Assembly (NCBI GenBank): GCA_023664605.1
Contig: JAMPFF010000002.1
Location: forward strand, 62,001-126,000
DNA length: 64,000 nucleotides
Source of the DNA: Clostridium sp.
Lineage (GTDB): Bacteria; Bacillota; Clostridia; Lachnospirales; Lachnospiraceae
Direction of reading: 5' to 3'
Below are positions 8,126 to 16,258 of the stretch, one piece after another. The translations under genes and the position numbers were made by a program. The notes under the pieces are model-generated. The model was not told the origin of the DNA and did no database searches. It saw only the letters and a program-made list of their open reading frames with translations. Within the stretch, counting starts at the first letter, position 1. Every line of letters starts with the position of its first letter.

Positions 8126-10092
8126 AGAAAGAATTACAATACTGTACGATATTAAAAACGAATATCAATGTCACGGATATGGAAAAAACCATCCGCTATA
8201 TCACGGAGCATCTGGAGCAGTTGCGGGGCGATTATATATGTGTGTCCAACGTGCATACAACGGTTATGGCGTACCGGGATGAGTATTACAGAAAAATTCA
8301 AAACAGCGCAGCCATGGCGCTGCCGGACGGACAGCCTCTGTCCATTGTCAGCCGGGCAAGAGGATATCGGAATGCCAGGAGGGTTCCGGGGCCTGACGTC
8401 ATGCCCGAGATTTTTAAATTATCGGAAAAAAAGGGGTATACCCATTATTTCTATGGAAGTTCACAGCATACGCTTGCCCAGCTTAAAAAGGCGCTGATGA
8501 AAGACTATCCGTTATTACAAATCGCAGGTATGTATTCTCCGCCGTACCGGGAATTGACGCCCGAAGAGGATGAGCGGATTGTAGAGCGTATTAACGCGGC
8601 GAAACCGGATTTTGTATGGGTGGCGCTTGGAGCGCCAAAGCAGGAAATTTGGATGTATCAGCATAAGGATAAAGTCAACGCTTTGATGATTGGCGTGGGT
8701 GCGGCTTTTGATTTTCTTGCGGGAACCGTGAAGCGCGCCCCGATGTGGATGCAGAAACTGTGTCTGGAATGGGTTTATCGTATTTCGCAGGATCCAAAGC
8801 GGATGCTGCCCAGATATTTGAATACCAATTTTTCTTTTCTCTATCATGTGTGCTTGGAAATGTGGGAACTTGCAAAACAGGATAAACAAAAAAGAAAGAA
8901 ACGGCTGGCTTCCAAAAACGGGTGTCTGCGGATAGCTATGATTGGACATAAAAGAATTCCCTCCAGAGAGGGAGGCATCGAAATCGTTGTCGATGAACTT
9001 TCCGTCAGACTGGCGGCTTTAGGGCATAAAGTGGATGCCTACAACAGATACGGACATCATGTATCGGGGAAAAAATACGACGAAGAATACGGACGCGGAG
9101 ACAGGAAATATTATAAGGGCATCCGTATCCGCATTATTCCGACTTTTCAAAGCAGTAAATTAAATGCCATTGTCTATTCTTTTCTGGCAACGCTGCGCGC
9201 GCTTACCATTCCTTATGATGTTTTACATTATCATGCGGAGGGGCCATGCGCCATGATATGGATACCGAAGCTGTTTAGAAAGAGAGTGGTTGTCACAATC
9301 CACGGTTTGGACTGGCAGAGGGCGAAATGGGGATGGTTTGCTTCTTTTGTCATTAAATTCGGTGAAAAGATGGCGGCCCAATATGCGGACGAAGTGATTG
9401 TATTATCCAAAAACGTGCAGAAATATTTTAAAGATACTTATGGAAGAGATACCGTATTTATCCCCAATGCGGTAGATGCGCCTGAAAACCGTCCGGCCAA
9501 TCTGATTACGGAAAAATATGGTCTTAAAAAGGACGGGTATTTTCTTTTTCTGGCAAGGATTGTGCCGGAGAAGGGACTTCATTATCTGATTGAAGCGTTC
9601 GGGAAAATCAAGACGGATAAAAAGCTGGTGATTGCGGGCGGGAACAGTCAGGCTGTTGAATATATGGAAAAAATCCATTGTATGGCAAAAAAAGATGACA
9701 GGATTGTCATGACGGATTTTGTACAGGGGCAGGTTTTGGAGGAGCTGTACTCTAATGCCTATGCGTTTGTACTGCCGAGCGATGTGGAAGGAATGGCGCT
9801 CAGTCTGCTGGAGGCGATGAGTTTCGGCTGTTGCTGCCTGGTCAGCGATATCTGTGAAAATACGGAGGTAGTAGAGGATAAGGCGCTTATGTTTGCCAAA
9901 GGAGATACGGGCGATTTGCGAAAGAAACTGGAATATATGATAGAGCATCCCGAGGTTGTGGAAGCATACAGAAACAGCAGCCGGGATTATATATGCGGAA
10001 AATATAACTGGAAAGATGTTGTGGAAAAGACGTTACAGGTATATCAGGGCGGCGCGAATTTGACTCTTTCAGTCACCAATACCGCAGACTGA
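8122..10092 (+). CDS. Bifunctional glycosyltransferase: WecG/TagA/CpsF (GT26) fused to GT4
   Basis: A 656-residue two-domain protein. Residues about 10-245 form a GT26 domain: VSNVHTTVMAY, the catalytic-region LPDGQPLS with Asp69, GAPKQEIWMYQ near 170, and GAAFDFLAGTVKRAPMWMQ. Residues about 269-640 form a GT4 domain of the GT-B fold beginning RIAMIGHKRIPSREGG and carrying the EX7E motif (Glu556 and Glu564). The junction is a short basic linker (QKRKKRLASKNG). The start overlaps the preceding stop as ATGA and has AGGGAGAGG upstream, so an earlier in-frame start at 8083 is rejected. GT26 enzymes usually add the second sugar to undecaprenyl-PP-HexNAc, so the fusion may add two consecutive sugars. 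Confidence 0.9.
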   Translation: MKKELQYCTILKTNINVTDMEKTIRYITEHLEQLRGDYICVSNVHTTVMAYRDEYYRKIQNSAAMALPDGQPLSIVSRARGYRNARRVPGPDVMPEIFKLSEKKGYTHYFYGSSQHTLAQLKKALMKDYPLLQIAGMYSPPYRELTPEEDERIVERINAAKPDFVWVALGAPKQEIWMYQHKDKVNALMIGVGAAFDFLAGTVKRAPMWMQKLCLEWVYRISQDPKRMLPRYLNTNFSFLYHVCLEMWELAKQDKQKRKKRLASKNGCLRIAMIGHKRIPSREGGIEIVVDELSVRLAALGHKVDAYNRYGHHVSGKKYDEEYGRGDRKYYKGIRIRIIPTFQSSKLNAIVYSFLATLRALTIPYDVLHYHAEGPCAMIWIPKLFRKRVVVTIHGLDWQRAKWGWFASFVIKFGEKMAAQYADEVIVLSKNVQKYFKDTYGRDTVFIPNAVDAPENRPANLITEKYGLKKDGYFLFLARIVPEKGLHYLIEAFGKIKTDKKLVIAGGNSQAVEYMEKIHCMAKKDDRIVMTDFVQGQVLEELYSNAYAFVLPSDVEGMALSLLEAMSFGCCCLVSDICENTEVVEDKALMFAKGDTGDLRKKLEYMIEHPEVVEAYRNSSRDYICGKYNWKDVVEKTLQVYQGGANLTLSVTNTAD

Positions 10093-10116
10093 GAGAAAGG
10101 CATGGTTATTAGGATG
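10092..10116 (+). promoter_or_regulatory. Unusually spaced ribosome binding site before a GT4 gene
   Basis: AGAGAAAGG ends at 10100. The first ATG (10102) is only one base further, while ATG 10114 is 13 bases away and starts the canonical MKILIVNKF. The leader GGCATGGTTATTAGGATG closely matches the one before the gene at 24978, where no alternative in-frame start exists. Confidence 0.45.
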
Positions 10117-11346
10117 AAAATTTTAATTGTGAATAAGTTTTTATATCCGAATGGCGGGTCGGAAACCTATATTTTCGGATTGGGGAAACAATTACGGAAA
10201 ATGGGGCATGAAGTGCAGTATTTCGGTATGGAGCATGATGGAAGAATCGTGGGAAACCGCGTGGAGAGTTATACGTCCAATATGGATTTTCATACCGGGA
10301 AACTGCAGAAATTTCTTTATCCTTTTAAAATCATTTATTCTGTGGAGGCAAAAAAGAAGCTTCGGCTGGTATTGCAGGATTTTGAACCGGATGTTGTGCA
10401 TTTAAATAATATTAATTTTCAGCTTACGCCTTCTGTGATTGATGAAATCAGGGATTTTGAAAAAAGACAGAAAAAGCCTGTCCGTATCGTTTATACGGCG
10501 CATGATTCACAGTGGGTCTGCCCAAACCATTTGATGCTGATACCATCTAATGGACAACTGTGCTTCGCCTGTCAGGGCGGACGGTTTTGGCAGTGCAGTA
10601 AAAATAAGTGCATTCACGATTCCGGGATAAAGAGCATACTGGCGTCAATAGAGGCATTTTTTTATAAATGGCGTAAAACTTATCGCATGGTGGATGTTAT
10701 TATCTGCCCCAGCGAATTTATGAAAAAGAGGCTGGACACCAATCCGGTTTTAGCGAAAAAGACGATTGTGTTGCATAATTTTGTGCCTAAGACGGAGACG
10801 GACGAAACGGACGCGGACGAATGGCGGCGCATACAGAGGATGCTGCCGGATAAATATGTTTTGTATTTTGGGCGATTTTCTAAGGAAAAGGGGATAGAGA
10901 CACTGCTGCAGGTATGTAAGAGCCTGCCGCAGATTCCTTTTGTCTTTGCCGGAACGGGTCCATATATGAAAGAAGTTTCACAGATATCCAATATTAAAAA
11001 CGTCGGCTTCATCCGGGGCGAAGCGCTGCAAAAATTGATTGCAGGGGCGGTATTTAGCCTTTATCCGTCGCAGTGTCATGAGAACTGTCCTTTTTCCGTG
11101 ATGGAATCGCAGCTATATGGCACGCCGATGATAGCCTCCCGTCTGGGCGGTATACCGGAACTGTTGACAGACGGCGTAACAGGAGAACTGTTTGAGGCGG
11201 GAAATGCCGAAGAACTTGCCGAAAAAGTGGTAAGACTCTGGGAAAAACCGGAAATCTGCCAAAGATATGCAAAAAACTGTAAAAATCTAAAATTTGATAC
11301 AATAGAGGAATATTGTGGTAAAATAGTAAGGAAAGTGTATACATAG
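10114..11346 (+). CDS. Glycosyltransferase family 4
   Basis: About 410 residues, GT-B fold. The N-terminal domain starts MKILIVNKFLYPNGGSETY, where the GGSE loop is the acceptor/donor entry seen in WcaL/PimB-like enzymes. The C-terminal domain has YFGRFSKEKGIETLL, FAGTGPYM and the EX7E motif ENCPFSVME followed by YGTPMIASRLGGIPELL. A central cluster (ACQGGRFWQCSKNKCIHD) adds four cysteines, which may bind zinc or be structural, as in several GT4 subgroups. The last codons lie inside the long inverted repeat 11314-11401. Donor unknown. Confidence 0.9.
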   Translation: MKILIVNKFLYPNGGSETYIFGLGKQLRKMGHEVQYFGMEHDGRIVGNRVESYTSNMDFHTGKLQKFLYPFKIIYSVEAKKKLRLVLQDFEPDVVHLNNINFQLTPSVIDEIRDFEKRQKKPVRIVYTAHDSQWVCPNHLMLIPSNGQLCFACQGGRFWQCSKNKCIHDSGIKSILASIEAFFYKWRKTYRMVDVIICPSEFMKKRLDTNPVLAKKTIVLHNFVPKTETDETDADEWRRIQRMLPDKYVLYFGRFSKEKGIETLLQVCKSLPQIPFVFAGTGPYMKEVSQISNIKNVGFIRGEALQKLIAGAVFSLYPSQCHENCPFSVMESQLYGTPMIASRLGGIPELLTDGVTGELFEAGNAEELAEKVVRLWEKPEICQRYAKNCKNLKFDTIEEYCGKIVRKVYT

Positions 11347-11401
11347 GCCATGCTTGCATGAACCTATGCAGGGCAGATGCAAAGCATCTGATTTTACCAC
11401 A
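11314..11401 (+). repeat. 88-base compound inverted repeat at the end of the GT4 gene
   Basis: TGTGGTAAAAT (11314-11324) and ATTTTACCACA (11391-11401) are a perfect 11-base inverted pair. Between them lie two further hairpins: CATAGG/CCTATG with inner CATG/CATG (11342-11368) and CAGATGC/GCATCTG with an AAA loop (11374-11390). Together they can fold into a three-way junction that begins inside the GT4 coding end and closes 34 bases before the radical SAM start. There is no T-run as in a simple terminator. It could be an attenuator, an mRNA processing or stability element, or a small palindromic mobile element. I see no target-site duplication. Confidence 0.6.
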
Positions 11402-11434
11402 GCAGTATCGCAAAATATATAGAGGGAAAAATAT

Positions 11435-12433
11435 ATGACAAGAAGAACATTGTACGGAACCGTTATTGTTACTTACCGCTGTAACGCCCATTGTAATATG
11501 TGCGACTGTTTCCGCGACCCGACAAGGCCGGAAGAGGAAATTACGCTTGACGATATTAAAAAACTGCCGGAGATGGCGTTTACCAATATTACTGGAGGCG
11601 AACCTTTTATCAGACAGGATATGCCGGATATTGTCAGAGAGTTATATCAAAAATCTGACAGGATTGTCATTTCCACAAACGGCTATTTTACGGATAGAAT
11701 TATTGCTCTTTGCAAGGAGTTTCCCAAGGTCGGCATTCGTATCAGCATTGAGGGGTTACAGGAGACGAACGATGCCATCAGGGGCATACCGGATGGATTC
11801 AACAGAGGATATCAGACGTTAAAGACGTTGGTTGAGATGGGGCATCCGGATGTGGGATTCGGTATGACGGTACAGGATATGAACTGTGAAGATTTGGTTC
11901 CGCTTTATCATATTGCCAACGATATGGGGATGGAATTTGCGACGGCGACGCTGCACAATTCTTTTTATTTTAGGAAGACGGACAATAAAATCGATGATAA
12001 ATACAAGGTGGCGCAGAATTTTGAAAAGCTGATTAACGAGCTGTTAAAGAGCAAATCGCCCAAAAAGTGGTTCCGCGCATATTTTAATCATGGACTGATA
12101 AATTATATTTATGGCAATAAGAGGCTTTTACCCTGTGATATGTCGAGAAACGCTTTCTTCATTGATCCGTTCTGTGACGTTATTCCCTGCAACGGTATGG
12201 AGAAAAAAGCGGTTATGGGGAATCTGCGGGAGCAAAGCTGGGATGAGTTGTGGAACTCTAAGCAGGCCAAAGAAGTCAGGGAATGCACCAAAAACTGTGA
12301 CAGAAACTGCTGGATGATAGGAAGCGCGTCTCCGGCCATGCATAAGTATATATGGGTTCCCGGCTGGTGGGTTGTGAAGCATAAGTTCTTAAAAGGCGGG
12401 AAATACAGCTTAAAGGAGAATAAATTTATATGA
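11435..12433 (+). CDS. Radical SAM enzyme with SPASM-like C-terminus
   Basis: A 332-residue protein with the radical SAM cluster motif CNAHCNMC (Cys16, Cys20, Cys23) near the N-terminus, ITGGEPFIRQD (the GGE SAM-binding motif) and a partial TIM barrel. The C-terminal quarter has several further cysteines (LLPCDMS, FCDVIPCNG, CTKNCDRNCWM) in SPASM/twitch style for an auxiliary iron-sulfur cluster, with the typical GNLREQSWDELWNS. Such enzymes modify sugars, peptides or other small molecules by radical chemistry. In a glycan locus a sugar epimerisation, dehydration or methylation is possible; no precursor peptide gene is visible. Its stop overlaps the next start as ATGA. Substrate unknown. Confidence 0.88.
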   Translation: MTRRTLYGTVIVTYRCNAHCNMCDCFRDPTRPEEEITLDDIKKLPEMAFTNITGGEPFIRQDMPDIVRELYQKSDRIVISTNGYFTDRIIALCKEFPKVGIRISIEGLQETNDAIRGIPDGFNRGYQTLKTLVEMGHPDVGFGMTVQDMNCEDLVPLYHIANDMGMEFATATLHNSFYFRKTDNKIDDKYKVAQNFEKLINELLKSKSPKKWFRAYFNHGLINYIYGNKRLLPCDMSRNAFFIDPFCDVIPCNGMEKKAVMGNLREQSWDELWNSKQAKEVRECTKNCDRNCWMIGSASPAMHKYIWVPGWWVVKHKFLKGGKYSLKENKFI

Positions 12434-13581
12434 GATTTCTGTATGTAGCGCCCCGCTATCATACTAATCAAGTGAATATTATGAAAGGACTGATAGAGCA
12501 GAAGGATGAAGTCTGCTTTGTCAGCCATTATAAGGGAAAGACAGAGGATTATTCCGATATAGAGCCGGTTGTGCTGGGGTATTCCGCACTCTATCGGTTG
12601 ATAGATTTTCTTTATGTGAAACTGATACGCCGAAAAGATCCGAATGCCGTCCTTTTAAAAGTACGCTACGGGTTTCCGCCGTTTGGGAAACTGAAAAAGC
12701 TTGTCCGCGAATTTCGTCCGGATGTTGCCATTTTGCGGGAAAAATCACTGTATTCCATAGCCGCATACCGGATATGCAAAAAGATGGGATGTGCATGTAT
12801 TTTGTATAACCAAACGCCGTTATGGTCAAAGCCTGCCAAAACGGATTTGGCACATCGCATAGCGGACCGGTTTTCGCCGAAGATGCGCATGACGCCGGTT
12901 ATGGGAGTGCAAAAGCCGGGGCTGTCCATAAAAGAAAATGATTTTTATATTCCCTTTGTGGCGAAACCGCAGAAAGCGCCGGAAGAAAGAAGTTATTTTA
13001 CAGACGGACTCATTCATATTCTCTGTATCGGAAAATATGAAGTCAGGAAACATCATCTGGAACTGTTGGAGGCAGTGGAGAAATTGCAGCCAAAATATCC
13101 GCTGCATTTAACGATAATCGGAGAGGCATCGACAACGTTTCACCAGGAACATTATGAGCGCGTGGCGGCTTATGTGAAAGAACATCACATGGAGTCCTAT
13201 GTGGATATCAAAGCCAATCTGCCGAGAAAAGATATGGATGCACAGTATTCCCGGGCGGACGTTTATGTGATACCAAGCACTGGGGAACCCGCGTCAGTGT
13301 CGCAGTTGGAGGCCATGAGTTTTTCACTTCCCGTTCTTTGCAGCGATGAAAACGGCACTGCCTGTTATGTGGAAGACGGCGTTACGGGTTATCTGTTTCA
13401 GGACTGTAATCAAAAGGATTTAGAAAAGAAGCTGGAGCAGCTTCTATCGGATAAAGAAAGGCTTCTTTCCATGGGAGCGGCAGGTTACCGTGCAGTCATA
13501 GAAAAATACGGATTTAAGAGGTATTATGACGGTATTCTGGAAATACGGGAGAAAATAAAAACGGACGGGAATAAGTCATGA
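12430..13581 (+). CDS. Glycosyltransferase family 4
   Basis: A 383-residue GT-B protein, translationally coupled to the radical SAM gene (ATGA overlap). It begins MRFLYVAPRYHTNQVNIMKGL. The donor-binding domain has ILCIGKYEVRKHHLELLEAVEKL, HLTIIGEAS, and the EX7E-type GEPASVSQLEAMSFSLPVL with ENGTACYVEDGVTGYLF. Length and order are usual for GT4. Overlap with both neighbours suggests that it acts in the same step series as the radical SAM enzyme and the following DUF1792 transferase. Confidence 0.88.
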   Translation: MRFLYVAPRYHTNQVNIMKGLIEQKDEVCFVSHYKGKTEDYSDIEPVVLGYSALYRLIDFLYVKLIRRKDPNAVLLKVRYGFPPFGKLKKLVREFRPDVAILREKSLYSIAAYRICKKMGCACILYNQTPLWSKPAKTDLAHRIADRFSPKMRMTPVMGVQKPGLSIKENDFYIPFVAKPQKAPEERSYFTDGLIHILCIGKYEVRKHHLELLEAVEKLQPKYPLHLTIIGEASTTFHQEHYERVAAYVKEHHMESYVDIKANLPRKDMDAQYSRADVYVIPSTGEPASVSQLEAMSFSLPVLCSDENGTACYVEDGVTGYLFQDCNQKDLEKKLEQLLSDKERLLSMGAAGYRAVIEKYGFKRYYDGILEIREKIKTDGNKS

Positions 13582-14453
13582 AAAGAAAAATAAAGGATAT
13601 TTTGGCGGCAGTCGTTTATTTTTTATATGAAAAAAAGATACTGCATAATACAATACGGGTATACTCTATTGATGAGACGTTGGATGAACTTTTACGGACG
13701 GATAAAAGCATGGTACGCTTTGGCGATGGCGAAATTATGATGATAAAGGGCAGGGCGTTACATTTACAGCAGGCGTCTTCGGAAATCGCGAAAGGGCTTG
13801 CCGAAATACTTGGCTATCAACAGGATAATCTGTTAGTGACAATCCCCGGCGTTTTTGACGGGCTGTCCGACCATCGGAAAGAGAGCGTGCAGTTTTGGAA
13901 AGACCATCTGCTTTTTTACCGGAAGATATATGAGACATACTGCAATAAAGAGCGTATTTACGGCACTACTTTTGTATCAAGATGCTATTATTTTGCACAG
14001 GATAAGAAGAATTGTGCAGGATGGTTTGCCAAAATAAAGAAATTGTGGGAAAATAAAGATATTGTTGTAGTAGAAGGATCCAGGACGCATAACGGCGTAG
14101 GCAATGACCTTTTTGATAAGGCGAAAAGTGTGGAACGCATTATCTGTCCGCCGAAAGATGCTTATGCCGCTATTCCGGACATTCTTGCGGCATGTGAAAA
14201 ATATCCTGTGGACAGGCTGTTTTTGCTTTCCGTCGGTGTGGCGGCAAAATTTATTGCCTGCGGACTGTTTCAAAAGGGTTACCGTGTGCTGGATATCGGG
14301 AATCTGGATGTGGAGTATGAGTGGTATCTGCGCCGCGCCGAACAAAAGATGCCGATTGAGAAACATGAAGTGATTGGGCAAAAAGCAAACAAAGCAGCGG
14401 GATATGAGGAATATCTGCAGCAGATACGGTATTGCCATGAGGAAGGACGATAA
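13578..14453 (+). CDS. DUF1792 (GT-D fold) glycosyltransferase, SP_1767 family
   Basis: A 291-residue protein with the hallmark RFGDGEIMM at residues 47-55, the metal/nucleotide site of the GT-D fold. It is followed by YGTTFVSRCYYFA, IVVVEGSRTHNGVGNDLFD and FLLSVGVAAKFIACGLFQKGYRVLDIGNLDVEYEWYLR, all typical of DUF1792. The characterised streptococcal members transfer glucose in serine-rich-repeat adhesin glycosylation; here the acceptor is more likely a lipid-linked glycan. The start overlaps the previous gene by four bases and the stop TAA shares one base with the ATG of the ABC exporter. Confidence 0.88.
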   Translation: MKRKIKDILAAVVYFLYEKKILHNTIRVYSIDETLDELLRTDKSMVRFGDGEIMMIKGRALHLQQASSEIAKGLAEILGYQQDNLLVTIPGVFDGLSDHRKESVQFWKDHLLFYRKIYETYCNKERIYGTTFVSRCYYFAQDKKNCAGWFAKIKKLWENKDIVVVEGSRTHNGVGNDLFDKAKSVERIICPPKDAYAAIPDILAACEKYPVDRLFLLSVGVAAKFIACGLFQKGYRVLDIGNLDVEYEWYLRRAEQKMPIEKHEVIGQKANKAAGYEEYLQQIRYCHEEGR

Positions 14454-16237
14454 TGGAAAATCAGGAGAAAAAAGGCTTATCGCATAGAAACTTATTTTAT
14501 AAACTTGGATATATCTTTAACCAAAGGGAAAAAAGAAAAGTATTCATACTGCTGGCGGCCGTCATCATAGGAAGTTTTTTTGAACTGTTAAGCGTTACTC
14601 TTTTTACGCCGTTTATCAACATTATTATGAATCAGGACTCCATTCAGACGACATGGTATCTGAAGATGGTTTATGATTTTTTTGATTTTCAGACAACAAA
14701 GGGATTTTTGGCGTTTTTATCCGGCTGCATCATTTTTATCTTTATTGTAAAAGATGTTTACCTTGTTTTGGAAAAAAGTTATGTGTATAAATTTTCGTAC
14801 AATACACAAATGCGCCTTTCTACGAAACTGCTCGTTACTTATATGAAAGCGCCGTATACATTTCATTTGAATCAGAATATTGCGACGCTGCAGCGAAGCC
14901 TTCAGGAAGACACCAATTATTTTATGCAGGTTATTTTGTACTTTTTTGAATTGTTTGCAGAGATTGCCACTTGCATTGTACTCGGCATCTTCCTGTTGTT
15001 TGTCAGTAAGTCCATTACCGTGATTGTGGTAGGCCTGCTTTTTATGTGTATAGGGCTGTTTCTTTTTATCACAAGGAAATATACGAAGAGATTAGGGGAA
15101 AAGAATCAGGGATATCGTGGAAAAGTTTTCCAGTGGATGAATCAGGCATTGGGAGGCATTAAGGAAATTAAGATTCTGGACAGAGAACAGTATTTCAGCA
15201 ACGAGTATCAAAAGTATTATGAAAAATACACCAGAGGTCTCCGCATTACCAGAATCATATCCATTCTGCCGAAATATATTGTGGAAGCCGTCTGCATGAC
15301 AGGTCTTTTGCTTGCGATTATTGTAAAAATGTTTTTGGGAGAGGCGGATATCATTTACTATATTCCGCAGCTTGGCGTTTTTGCGGTGGCGGCACTGCGT
15401 CTGATGCCAAGTGTAGGAAGGATTAACGAATACACATCCAATATTTTATATGCGTTACCGTCCGTCGATTTGGTATATCATGATTTGGAGTCTATTGAAG
15501 AATATGCAAAAAAACGTGACGAAGAAGAGGCAGAAACCTGGATGCTGGAAGAAAAAATCCATGTGGAGCAGGTAACTTACGCGTATCCGAATACGGAAGA
15601 GCCTGTTATCAAAAATGCGGATTTTGTTATTCCAAAAGGGAAGACGGTTGCCTTTATCGGCGCTTCCGGTGCGGGCAAGACAACGATGGTAGACATTATA
15701 CTGGGTTTATTGGAGCCGCAGGCAGGAAGAATCTTGGCGGATGGGTTGGATGTGCATAAAAAGCCGAAAACATTCCATACGCAGGTAGGGTATATTCCAC
15801 AGGTGATTTATCTTTCCGACGACACGATCCGAAATAATATCGCCTTTGGCGTGGCGCAGGCGGATATAGAGGAAGAGGCTGTCAAAGCGGCGGTGGAGAA
15901 GGCGCAGTTGACGGAATTTATTGAGAGTCTGCCCAACGGACTGGATACGATTGTAGGTGACAGAGGTGTCAGATTATCCGGAGGACAAAGACAGCGTATC
16001 GGCATTGCCAGGGCGTTGTACCATGACCCGGAAATATTGGTTTTGGACGAGGCGACTTCCGCTTTGGATAATGATACGGAAGCGGCCGTTATGGAAGCGA
16101 TTGAGAATTTACAGGGAATGAAAACAATGATTATCATTGCCCATAGACTTACGACAATCCGCAATGTGGACGCTATTTATGAAGTGGGCGACGGACAGGT
16201 AGTTGAGAGGAGCAAACAGGAAGTGTTTGCAAAATAG
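14453..16237 (+). CDS. ABC exporter of the MsbA/PglK type (lipid-linked glycan flippase)
   Basis: A 594-residue half-transporter. Six hydrophobic segments fill residues about 30-330. The nucleotide-binding domain has Walker A GASGAGKTT (about 403-411), the signature LSGGQRQR (about 508-515), Walker B ILVLDEATSALD and an H-loop IIAHRLTTI. The fused topology and the AFIGASGAGKTTMVDIILGLL sequence resemble PglK/WlaB, which flips lipid-linked oligosaccharides in Campylobacter. As a homodimer it would export one of the lipid-linked glycans made here. It is clearly homologous to the exporter at 40286. Why the locus needs these in addition to a Wzx is unclear. Confidence 0.88.
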   Translation: MENQEKKGLSHRNLFYKLGYIFNQREKRKVFILLAAVIIGSFFELLSVTLFTPFINIIMNQDSIQTTWYLKMVYDFFDFQTTKGFLAFLSGCIIFIFIVKDVYLVLEKSYVYKFSYNTQMRLSTKLLVTYMKAPYTFHLNQNIATLQRSLQEDTNYFMQVILYFFELFAEIATCIVLGIFLLFVSKSITVIVVGLLFMCIGLFLFITRKYTKRLGEKNQGYRGKVFQWMNQALGGIKEIKILDREQYFSNEYQKYYEKYTRGLRITRIISILPKYIVEAVCMTGLLLAIIVKMFLGEADIIYYIPQLGVFAVAALRLMPSVGRINEYTSNILYALPSVDLVYHDLESIEEYAKKRDEEEAETWMLEEKIHVEQVTYAYPNTEEPVIKNADFVIPKGKTVAFIGASGAGKTTMVDIILGLLEPQAGRILADGLDVHKKPKTFHTQVGYIPQVIYLSDDTIRNNIAFGVAQADIEEEAVKAAVEKAQLTEFIESLPNGLDTIVGDRGVRLSGGQRQRIGIARALYHDPEILVLDEATSALDNDTEAAVMEAIENLQGMKTMIIIAHRLTTIRNVDAIYEVGDGQVVERSKQEVFAK

Positions 16238-16258
16238 AGCGGGATATGAGGTATTGTG

